Assembly: GCA_027080405.1 (NCBI GenBank)
Contig: JALWSL010000126.1
Coordinates: 1,448-8,199, forward strand
Reading direction: 5' to 3'
Length of the DNA: 6,752 nt
Source: Planctomycetaceae bacterium
GTDB taxonomy: Bacteria; Planctomycetota; Planctomycetia; Planctomycetales; Planctomycetaceae
In this document: one piece after another, positions 1-6,193 of the stretch
Numbering within the stretch: the stretch's first letter is position 1
Layout: the number at the start of each line of letters is the position of its first letter
Program-made: the position numbers and the translations under genes
The notes under the pieces: model-generated
The model's input: the letters and a program-made list of their open reading frames with translations, nothing else
Database searches by the model: none
Told to the model about the DNA's origin: nothing

Positions 1-66
1 ATCAAATAAACAGAATAAACGAATGAAATAGTGCCGGTTGAACAAAAAGCGAACCGGGAAAGATTG

Positions 67-1905
67 ATGACAAACAGTAACATGAAAAATAACAGTCATT
101 CTGCAGGCGTCCGGTTCCTCTGTTTTGTGGTCATGCTGGTTCTGTCTGCCCACAACCACGACCTGCACGCTCAGGACAAATTGCCGGCGTCGGTGAGAAT
201 CGCCCAACAGCAACGGGTGGAAACAATTGCCCGGGTCAGTCCCAGCGTTGTTGCCATCTTCCCGCCCAGCGGAAAGGGAGGCGGTTCCGGCGTCCTGATT
301 TCCTCGGAAGGACTCGCGCTGACCAACTTTCACGTTGTCAGGGGCGCTGGCCCCTTTTTGAAATGCGGACTGAATGACGGAAATATCTACGATGCCGTGC
401 TGATCGGGATTGATCCGACCGGAGATGTCGCCATTATCAAACTGCTCGGTCGCGACGATTTTCCTGCAGCTGTATTGGGAGATAGTGATAAAGTTCAGGC
501 TGGCGACTGGGCATTCGCCATGGGAAACCCCTTTCTGCTGGCTGCGGATTTCACCCCAACCCTGACATTCGGCATGGTCAGTGGAGTGAGGCGTTATCAA
601 TACCCCGCTGGATCATTTCTGGAATACACCGACTGCCTGCAGGTCGATACTTCCATCAATCCCGGTAATTCGGGGGGGCCGCTTTTCAATACCAATGGAG
701 AGGTGATCGGCATCAATGGGCGGATATCCGTAGAAAAACGGGGACGGGTCAACGCGGGGGCCGGTTATGCCATCTCGATCAATCAGATCAAGAATTTCAG
801 CGATCATCTTCTCAGCGGGCGGGTTGTCGATCACGCCACACTTGGAGCGACAGTGCGAACGGATGACTTCTCGAATGTTGTCGTCGATACTCTCCTGCCT
901 GACAGTGATGCGGCCCGGCAGGGACTTCGGCAAGGTGACGAAATTGTTTCATTCGGCGGTCGTGCCATTGGCAGCGTCAATCAGTTCAAGAATGTTTTGG
1001 GAATTTATCCCAAAGGCTGGAAGATACCCCTCACCTACAGAAGAAACGGAAAGCGCACCGATATCGTTGTGCGATTGCTGCCGTTGCATTCGACCGGCGA
1101 GTTGCTCCAGTTTGTGCAGCCACCCCGCCCCTTCGAGAATCCGGAAAAAAAGCTGAAAAGGAAAACTCCGGCGATTCCCGGACACGATCACCCGCCGTTC
1201 CCCGAAAAATACGCTCATCTCTACAAAAGCAGACAGGGCTTCGCGAACTACTACTTCAACGAGCAGCATCAAAAAAGGTTGCTCAACTATCTTCAGGCAA
1301 TGGGTGAGTTCGAAAAACGGAACACCAAATGGACATTGACCGGGACTCATCAGGATGGGACCCGTCAGGATGGTTCTCCTTTCCGGATGGTTATTACGGA
1401 ATTCGCCTCGCTGCTGGAATTGCCGGCTTCCAAACAGGTACATCTTCTTGATATCGAACGTCCGGAGACCTTCATGGCCGGTTTGAACGGCGAGGGAATG
1501 CTGATCAGTTTTCTCCAATTGCAGCGTCTGCTCACACAGAAAAAAGATGGATTCACTGAATTCTACTACGTCGGTAGCGAACCTCTGGACGGCGTCGGCT
1601 CGCGGGTCGATATTCTGGCGACAATGGAATCCGGTCGTGAAGCGCGCTGGTACTTCGACAAGCAGACACATCAGCTGGTCGGCTGGGATACTTTCATCCG
1701 TCCGGATGTCCCTGAATGCAAAATCAGAATTGAACAGTGGAATGACGACGGGAAACAGCACATTGTCCCCACTCGCTGGAGTCTCTCTTCTTCCGGGATG
1801 CCCAAAAGCGTTTTTCAGGCAGATAAAATGGTAATTGAAACGGTCGAGCGCCCTGACGACAGCCCGGCACCAGATAAAGCCGCTGCTCCAAAACCGAAAA
1901 TGTGA
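67..1905 (+). CDS. Secreted HtrA-like (S1C) serine protease with PDZ domain and long C-terminal domain
   Basis: Predicted exported trypsin-fold endopeptidase of the HtrA/DegP group, acting outside the cytoplasmic membrane. Numbered from the ATG at 67 (612 aa): signal peptide about 1-35 (hydrophobic stretch near RFLCFVVMLVLSA, cleavage after LHA); protease domain about 45-250 with His89 (TNFHVV), Asp120 (GDVAIIKL) and Ser202 (NPGNSGGPL), so the triad is complete; PDZ about 254-338 (DAARQGLRQGDEIVSFGG). Residues about 359-612 form a separate domain that is not part of classical HtrA; its centre (YYVGSEPLDG, then RWYFDKQTHQLVGW) has a beta-strand pattern like LolA-type lipoprotein-carrier folds, which is only an inference. 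The tail is Pro/Ala/Lys-rich. The frame is open back to a GTG at 31, but 67 follows a purine-rich GGGAAAGA and gives a normal signal peptide; ATG 82 is also possible. A second HtrA-like gene follows 59 bp downstream. Protease class is secure; substrate is unknown. Confidence 0.93.
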   Translation: MTNSNMKNNSHSAGVRFLCFVVMLVLSAHNHDLHAQDKLPASVRIAQQQRVETIARVSPSVVAIFPPSGKGGGSGVLISSEGLALTNFHVVRGAGPFLKCGLNDGNIYDAVLIGIDPTGDVAIIKLLGRDDFPAAVLGDSDKVQAGDWAFAMGNPFLLAADFTPTLTFGMVSGVRRYQYPAGSFLEYTDCLQVDTSINPGNSGGPLFNTNGEVIGINGRISVEKRGRVNAGAGYAISINQIKNFSDHLLSGRVVDHATLGATVRTDDFSNVVVDTLLPDSDAARQGLRQGDEIVSFGGRAIGSVNQFKNVLGIYPKGWKIPLTYRRNGKRTDIVVRLLPLHSTGELLQFVQPPRPFENPEKKLKRKTPAIPGHDHPPFPEKYAHLYKSRQGFANYYFNEQHQKRLLNYLQAMGEFEKRNTKWTLTGTHQDGTRQDGSPFRMVITEFASLLELPASKQVHLLDIERPETFMAGLNGEGMLISFLQLQRLLTQKKDGFTEFYYVGSEPLDGVGSRVDILATMESGREARWYFDKQTHQLVGWDTFIRPDVPECKIRIEQWNDDGKQHIVPTRWSLSSSGMPKSVFQADKMVIETVERPDDSPAPDKAAAPKPKM

Positions 1906-1964
1906 CCATTTCCATGACCATTTCTATCGACCGTCTTTGTTTTCAGCTTCGGAACAACTCCATC

Positions 1965-3026
<1,062 letters not shown>

Positions 3027-3073
3027 ACCACTTCCTGCAAATCGACTCCCGCCCAACATGAGATCGTCCCGCT

Positions 3074-3388
3074 TCACTTTGCCGTGCCGTTGATCTCGAA
3101 GTCTGTCTGAAAGAGCTGCACCAGCTTCCCGATTGCTTCTTCACTTCCGTCCCCATCGGCTTCAATCGTCAGGTGCGTTCCCTGATCCGCCCGTAACGTC
3201 ATCAGGTCGAAAACGGTTTTTGCGTCGACAGAATGATCGCCATTATAGATGCGTATGTTGCAATCGTACTCACGGGCAATCTCTGAAATCATCGAACAGG
3301 GAACCAGATGCAAACCGTTTTCCAGATTGACAACAACTTCCTCGCGGTACACGTTTCTATTCTCCATGGCGATTTGTTCGAACTCCAT
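3074..3388 (-). CDS. ptsH: HPr-like phosphocarrier protein (PTS), nitrogen-type context
   Basis: Cytoplasmic phosphocarrier that would accept phosphate from enzyme I on a histidine and pass it to an EIIA such as the PtsN encoded just upstream. 104 aa, with HPr alignment from about residue 14. The active-site segment is NGLHLVPCSMI with His27 as the phosphorylation site. The residue two after it, an Arg in classical HPr (HARPA), is Val29. Thr58 lies 31 residues after His27, exactly where HPr Ser46 lies after His15, inside DAKTVFDLMTL. The start at 3388 is set by an AAGGAG Shine-Dalgarno 10 nt upstream; an internal ATG at 3367 would give a more usual HPr length. The frame stays open far upstream (to 3652), but that part is Cys/Arg-rich and unlike HPr. 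It ends 47 bp from the convergent pseudoprotease gene. No enzyme I or HPr kinase gene is in the window. NPr/ptsO would be an equally fair name. Confidence 0.9.
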   Translation of the reverse strand: MEFEQIAMENRNVYREEVVVNLENGLHLVPCSMISEIAREYDCNIRIYNGDHSVDAKTVFDLMTLRADQGTHLTIEADGDGSEEAIGKLVQLFQTDFEINGTAK

Positions 3389-3398
3389 GATAAATCGA

Positions 3399-3404
3399 CT
3401 CCTT
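3399..3404 (-). promoter_or_regulatory. Shine-Dalgarno AAGGAG setting the ptsH start
   Basis: The minus strand reads AAGGAG, then a 10-nt spacer, then ATG at 3388. It is the strongest ribosome-binding match in the window and decides for this start over the longer open frame to 3652 and the internal ATG at 3367. Confidence 0.7.
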
Positions 3405-3664
3405 ATCTGCTGAACGCACCAAATTGAAGAGAAGCATCTGAAACTCTTGCGCGAATGGCCAACCCTGGACGCTGAATTGAACAACCAGCCTCCCGGACAT
3501 TTCCATCGGGGGCAAACAGGCCAACAGGTAACTGTACACGCATCCTCTTCGATGCAGCAAAGGCCACCCTTCCCCCTGAAACAAGCTAAACAATAACCGC
3601 GCCGGGCAACTCGTCGCTTCTTGCAATCGGGCCGAGACCAGCCACACCCCAAAGAAAGGTACTG

Positions 3665-3683
3665 TCCCGCCCCCCGGCAGGGA
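3665..3683. other. GC-rich hairpin in ptsH leader region
   Basis: Inverted repeat TCCCGCC / GGC-A-GGGA: seven base pairs, six of them G:C, with one bulged base and a four-base loop of C (G on the other strand). It lies 25-43 bases downstream of the possible TATAAT at 3708-3713, so it would sit near the 5' end of a ptsH transcript. There is no clean U-run after it on the minus strand, so it does not look like a terminator. Confidence 0.4.
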
Positions 3684-3707
3684 TTATTCGCACTTGAATC
3701 AGGCTTA

Positions 3708-3713
3708 ATTATA
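3708..3713 (-). promoter_or_regulatory. Possible -10 box (TATAAT) for ptsH
   Basis: A consensus TATAAT lies on the minus strand in the ptsN-ptsH spacer, about 320 nt before ptsH. The expected -35 position has no good TTGACA-like match (a TTGACC exists but too far away), so this is a guess based on one element and its location. If used, ptsH would have a leader of roughly 310 nt. Confidence 0.25.
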
Positions 3714-3807
3714 AACGCATTGCGATCGGTTGTGCGACCCGAATCCGGTCAATTTCAGCAAATTCAAAATTCTCTAAAAAAAATGGAATTTAGGCAGTTC
3801 AGGCAGC

Positions 3808-3845
3808 CTGCTACAGCTCATCCTGACTGCTACAGCTCATCCTGA
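3808..3845. repeat. Perfect 19-bp tandem duplication over the ptsN stop codon
   Basis: The 19-mer CTGCTACAGCTCATCCTGA occurs twice head to tail (3808-3826 and 3827-3845). The copy at 3827-3845 encodes the last residues of PtsN and its TAG stop; the other lies just downstream of the stop in the untranslated region. The protein end is the same with one or two copies, so the change is probably neutral for PtsN. It looks like a recent replication-slippage event because the copies are identical. Confidence 0.9.
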
Positions 3846-4300
3846 TCCGCTTCCTTGAGAAGATCCATCACCTGATCGGCGGATTTGGACTGTTTGAGAA
3901 AGTTGCAGAAGTTTTCGTTTCTCAAGTGTCGCGAGATCGTTTCAAGTGCTCGGAGGTGGTCTCCGGGACGATCGGGAGGTGAGATCAGCAGAAAAAGGAT
4001 GTAAACGCTTTCTCCATCGAGACTGGCGAAATCAATTCCTTCCGGAGCGATCGCAATCGTTGCAACGAGCTTGTCAACCGATGGATGTTTCGTATGGGGG
4101 ACGGCGATCCCGTTTCCGATCCCTGTTGAACCGAGTTCTTCCCGTTTAAGAATGGCCGCCACGATTCCATCTTCGTCATCGGCGGAAATCTGCCCGGCAG
4201 ATCGCAGACTGGAAACCATCCTCCGGATTGCGTCTTCTTTGGCTGCTGCCTGCAGATCGGTAATTATTGAATCTTCAACTACAATTTCTGAAAACTTCAT
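3830..4300 (-). CDS. ptsN: PTS EIIA type-2 domain protein (nitrogen-regulatory PtsN-like)
   Basis: Cytoplasmic single-domain EIIA of the fructose/mannitol type, here most likely regulatory (EIIA-Ntr) and not for sugar import: no EIIB or EIIC is fused or adjacent. 156 aa, close to the ~160 of E. coli PtsN. The phosphorylation site is His69 in [17 protein letters not shown]; upstream lies the family motif [13 protein letters not shown] (50-62); the core strands follow as [28 protein letters not shown], then the helix [17 protein letters not shown]. It would take phosphate from the HPr-like protein encoded downstream and act on partners such as potassium transport or sensor kinases, as known for proteobacterial PtsN; the partners here are unknown. 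The start at 4300 has GGAG about 7 nt upstream. It follows hpf by 129 bp on the same strand, with a hairpin between. The stop is embedded in a 19-bp tandem duplication. Confidence 0.94.
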   Translation of the reverse strand: MKFSEIVVEDSIITDLQAAAKEDAIRRMVSSLRSAGQISADDEDGIVAAILKREELGSTGIGNGIAVPHTKHPSVDKLVATIAIAPEGIDFASLDGESVYILFLLISPPDRPGDHLRALETISRHLRNENFCNFLKQSKSADQVMDLLKEADQDEL

Positions 4301-4332
4301 CTTTATACTCCGGCTTGGGAATTCCTCCCTGC

Positions 4333-4366
4333 GTGCTTTTCAAGCAAGCTCTGCAAGAAAAGCCAC
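4333..4366 (-). other. Intercistronic RNA hairpin between hpf and ptsN
   Basis: On the minus-strand transcript this folds as GUG-(G)-CUUUUC, a symmetric UU/UU internal loop, GCA, loop GAGCU, UGC, UU, GAAAAG, CAC: twelve Watson-Crick pairs with one bulged G. No U-run follows, so termination is unlikely. It ends 32 nt before the ptsN start codon. It could stabilise or process the hpf-ptsN transcript or set different levels of the two proteins; that is inference. Confidence 0.55.
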
Positions 4367-4429
4367 TCTCGGGAATCATCCTGTTATTTCTCAATTCGTT
4401 TAGTGTTCCGTCGAAACTGTTGCTCGGAT

Positions 4430-4780
4430 TTACTCGGACTCATCGCTGCTTTGCTCGACTTCGCTCAGTTCGCTCAACGGGACATCCCGGCGATGATCCT
4501 GAACCCGTTCCTTGTATTTTCTGATTTGCTGTTCAATTTTATGGAGAGTAACGTCGAAGGTTTTTCGGGCGTCCTCCCCTTCATAATGTGCGATAAAATC
4601 GTGTTTATGTTCAGCATCGACCAGAATTTCCGTTTTCACACGGCTGCCGTTAAAATCGAACGTCACCTGAACCTGAGTGACCCGCTCGAAATAGGTCAAC
4701 AATTTTTCCGACTTCTCCCGGATATAATTCTGGGTGGCTTCCCCAATGCTGCCATGTCTACACGCAATCTCAACTTGCAC
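4430..4780 (-). CDS. hpf: Short ribosome hibernation promoting factor (HPF/RaiA family)
   Basis: Binds the 30S decoding region when growth slows and helps form inactive ribosomes (100S dimers for short HPF in E. coli, together with RMF). 116 aa from the GTG start: a beta-alpha-beta-beta-beta-alpha fold, first strand QVEIACRHG, helix EATQNYIREKSEKLLTYF (14-31), strands VQVTFDF, RVKTEILVDA and DFIAHYEGED, then the helix with basic face TLHKIEQQIRKYKERVQDHR. It lacks the C-terminal dimerisation domain of long HPFs and ends instead in an acidic Ser/Glu tail (about 103-116). The frame is open to another GTG at 4867, but family similarity begins at 4780, where GGGAG lies 8 nt upstream. It is first in an hpf-ptsN-ptsH order shared in part with the proteobacterial rpoN locus, where this family was once called sigma-54 modulation protein. 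A weak possible -10 (TAGAAT) lies at 4903-4908. Confidence 0.92.
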   Translation of the reverse strand: MQVEIACRHGSIGEATQNYIREKSEKLLTYFERVTQVQVTFDFNGSRVKTEILVDAEHKHDFIAHYEGEDARKTFDVTLHKIEQQIRKYKERVQDHRRDVPLSELSEVEQSSDESE

Positions 4781-5161
4781 TGATGTTACTCCCAATCTGA
4801 TATTGAATGCCGTCATTTCCACCATGGAAAGATCCGACCATTGATCACGTGGCTGCGTTTCCAACACAGCACCTCACCCGCTTACCAGCCACGACAGCCC
4901 GGATTCTAACGAATTCCCGAACCATTTGCATTATGAATGCGGTGAATTATTCGCTATCGGCAGGCATTCCGGAATATTGACCGCCACAACATATTAACAA
5001 ACACTGTTCTGAAACACCTGTCTCCGTACCCGCATCGAAAAATGCTCCTGCAGAATGGCCTGATACAGGTCCGGGCGGCAGCAGGTCTCTTGCCGACTTT
5101 AGCAGGCAGCCCCGTCCGTTTCGCGGAAACTTTTCGGCTCGCTACTGGAAATTCTGGTACT
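4781..5161. other. 381-bp spacer between yceH and hpf, no gene seen
   Basis: No convincing coding frame on either strand; open frames here are short and overlap the neighbours. It should hold the hpf promoter. Candidates are weak: TAGAAT at 4903-4908 (minus) without a good -35. Several small inverted repeats cluster upstream of it: GCATT-ATG-AATGC (4928-4940), GAAT-T-ATTC (4944-4952) and the 10-bp palindrome ATTCCGGAAT (4966-4975). A GTTTC/GAAAC stem lies just downstream of the yceH stop (about 5118-5130) but has no U-run on the yceH strand. Confidence 0.5.
4789..4793 (-). promoter_or_regulatory. Shine-Dalgarno GGGAG setting the hpf GTG start
   Basis: GGGAG with an 8-nt spacer precedes the GTG at 4780. 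It supports this start over the in-frame GTG at 4867 and the in-frame ATGs at 4825 and 4816, which would add residues that do not look like HPF. Confidence 0.6.
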
Positions 5162-5914
5162 TCATACACCAAGTTGCCTTTCCAGTTCCATAATGCGCTG
5201 CTCCAAGGAATCAACCTTATTTTTCAACTCTTCAATTTCCTCTCGATAACTCTCTCCAATATCCTGGGTCAGCTGTGGGGTGACCGTCTGAACCCCTGAT
5301 GCCGGTTCCCCGACGGAATCCCGTTCGGGCGAAACAGGGGTTTCTTCAGGGAGATGTCGCTGCAGCCCCGCCATTTTGTCCTGTTCCGAATCGGTATAAA
5401 GGGCGTGATCCACTTCTATTCCCCGGCGATGCAAATCCCCCGAGGTCTGAACATACCCGGCTTGCATCAATTGTTGCAATTCGGTTCGCAACAGATCGAG
5501 GGATGCGATTTCCGACATCCGACTGGCTCGACTGCGAAGTTCCCCCAGTTGTTGCCGGCCCCGCAACAGCAGCTCTCCCATGATTGCCAGGGAAGCATTT
5601 TTCCAACCGACTTTGTCTCGGAGAAGATGCCGATATCTTTCAGCACGCCCTCCAGCCGTCTGAACAGCCGCGACCAAACCGCGATCGCGCAGCGACTCGA
5701 GAATTTCTTCAACGTCGTATTCATCGTAATTCGATAGCGGAGAACGATTACTCTTTTGATTGCAGCCGTTTGTCAATGCCTTCAATGTCAACGGATAGTA
5801 TTCAGGTGTGGTGAGCGATTTTTCAATGAGTGTCCCCAAAACCCGCCGTTCTTTTTTGGATAAGGAATCGATCCGCTCATACTGCGGCTCGTCCCTGTCG
5901 TCGATTTCGTTCAT
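5162..5914 (-). CDS. yceH: YceH family (DUF480) double winged-helix protein with C-terminal coiled coil
   Basis: A conserved bacterial family of tandem winged-helix domains whose biochemical role is not settled; DNA binding or a scaffold role is assumed from the fold. 250 aa against about 215 in E. coli YceH. First domain about 15-98 with the family signature [20 protein letters not shown] and [13 protein letters not shown]; second domain about 103-180 with [20 protein letters not shown]. After these comes a low-complexity linker (about 185-220, rich in Pro, Glu, Val and Thr) and a heptad-like coiled coil (222-249, [23 protein letters not shown]). The tail explains the extra length. The start at 5914 has TGGGAA about 8 nt upstream. 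It stands alone: 279 bp from moxR and 381 bp from hpf, same strand. A 27-bp dyad lies 88-114 bp upstream of the start. Confidence 0.92.
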   Translation of the reverse strand: MNEIDDRDEPQYERIDSLSKKERRVLGTLIEKSLTTPEYYPLTLKALTNGCNQKSNRSPLSNYDEYDVEEILESLRDRGLVAAVQTAGGRAERYRHLLRDKVGWKNASLAIMGELLLRGRQQLGELRSRASRMSEIASLDLLRTELQQLMQAGYVQTSGDLHRRGIEVDHALYTDSEQDKMAGLQRHLPEETPVSPERDSVGEPASGVQTVTPQLTQDIGESYREEIEELKNKVDSLEQRIMELERQLGV

Positions 5915-6001
5915 CGGTTTGTTCCCATTTCATTCAGATGATTGCATGCACGACCCCAACCGGGCACTGATTCAAGCGATTCAAGTGTACTACTAACGGT
6001 T

Positions 6002-6028
6002 AAAGTTTGCGTACGGTGCGAAAACTTT
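6002..6028. repeat. 27-bp imperfect dyad upstream of yceH (possible operator)
   Basis: Starts AAAGTTTGCGTAC and ends with its near-reverse complement: 13-base arms, 11 of 13 positions paired, one central base. It lies between the moxR stop and the yceH start. The outer arms (AAAGTTT / AAACTTT) are perfect. A 9-bp direct repeat GATTCAAG(C/T) x2 lies nearby at 5969-5986. The shape suits a dimeric regulator, perhaps one acting on yceH, but no regulator gene is adjacent. Confidence 0.4.
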
Positions 6029-6193
6029 TGAAAATCCCATTTTGTTTACAGCGCTCAGAACAGACCAGCCGTGCCGGGAATTTCCGGGGCCGGTCATTTC
6101 CCGCCAATATCGAAAACGTATCCTGCCGTGAATGGCACAAAGGCCGGGAATGACACAACTCAGCGGGATGTTACCAAGTCTGGCGTTTCCGTT

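Larger units (their letters stand above)
3389..3829. other. 441-bp spacer between ptsN and ptsH, no secure gene
   Basis: Unusually long for genes that otherwise look like one transcription unit. It holds a perfect TATAAT (3708-3713, minus), a GC-rich hairpin (3665-3683), the ptsH Shine-Dalgarno, and on the minus strand an open frame from a GTG at 3647 to a stop at 3357-3359. That 96-codon frame overlaps the ptsH start by 32 nt; its product would be rich in Leu, Phe and Val (MSGRLVVQFSVQGWPF, FQMLLFNLVRSADK). I do not recognise it. The GTG at 3647 has no Shine-Dalgarno; a TTG further in, near 3566, is preceded by a purine run. It is not called as a gene. No clear ptsN terminator is seen: an 8-A run at 3776-3783 (U-run on the minus transcript) has only a weak CAGG/CCTG stem before it. 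Confidence 0.5.

Noticed and set aside
672..678. Run of seven G in the catalytic Ser loop of the active protease; a second run of seven G at 2147-2153 in the pseudoprotease
   Set aside because: Could invite slippage, but runs of this length are common for Gly-Gly codons and both frames are intact.
949..1761. 270-codon open frame on the minus strand opposite the protease gene
   Set aside because: Lies wholly antisense to a gene with clear domain evidence; no recognisable protein pattern.
3027..3073. 47-bp gap between convergent genes considered for a bidirectional terminator
   Set aside because: No inverted repeat with a U-run on either strand; only a loose direct repeat of CCCGC.
3389..3652. 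In-frame extension of ptsH by 88 codons, Cys- and Arg-rich
   Set aside because: Unlike HPr, no Shine-Dalgarno at its start, while AAGGAG precedes the ATG at 3388. The many Cys residues are not arranged as a clear metal site.
3776..3810. U-run after ptsN considered as a rho-independent terminator
   Set aside because: The only preceding stem is CAGG/CCTG of 4 bp and is too far from the U-run.
4954..5214. 86-codon minus-strand open frame between yceH and hpf
   Set aside because: Overlaps the end of yceH in another frame, Arg/Cys-rich composition typical of noncoding readout, no ribosome-binding site seen.
6093..6154. Imperfect inverted repeat GTCATTTCCCGCC / GGCCGGGAATGAC downstream of moxR
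   Set aside because: Arms need gaps, the loop is about 36 nt, and no U-run follows; too weak to call a terminator.
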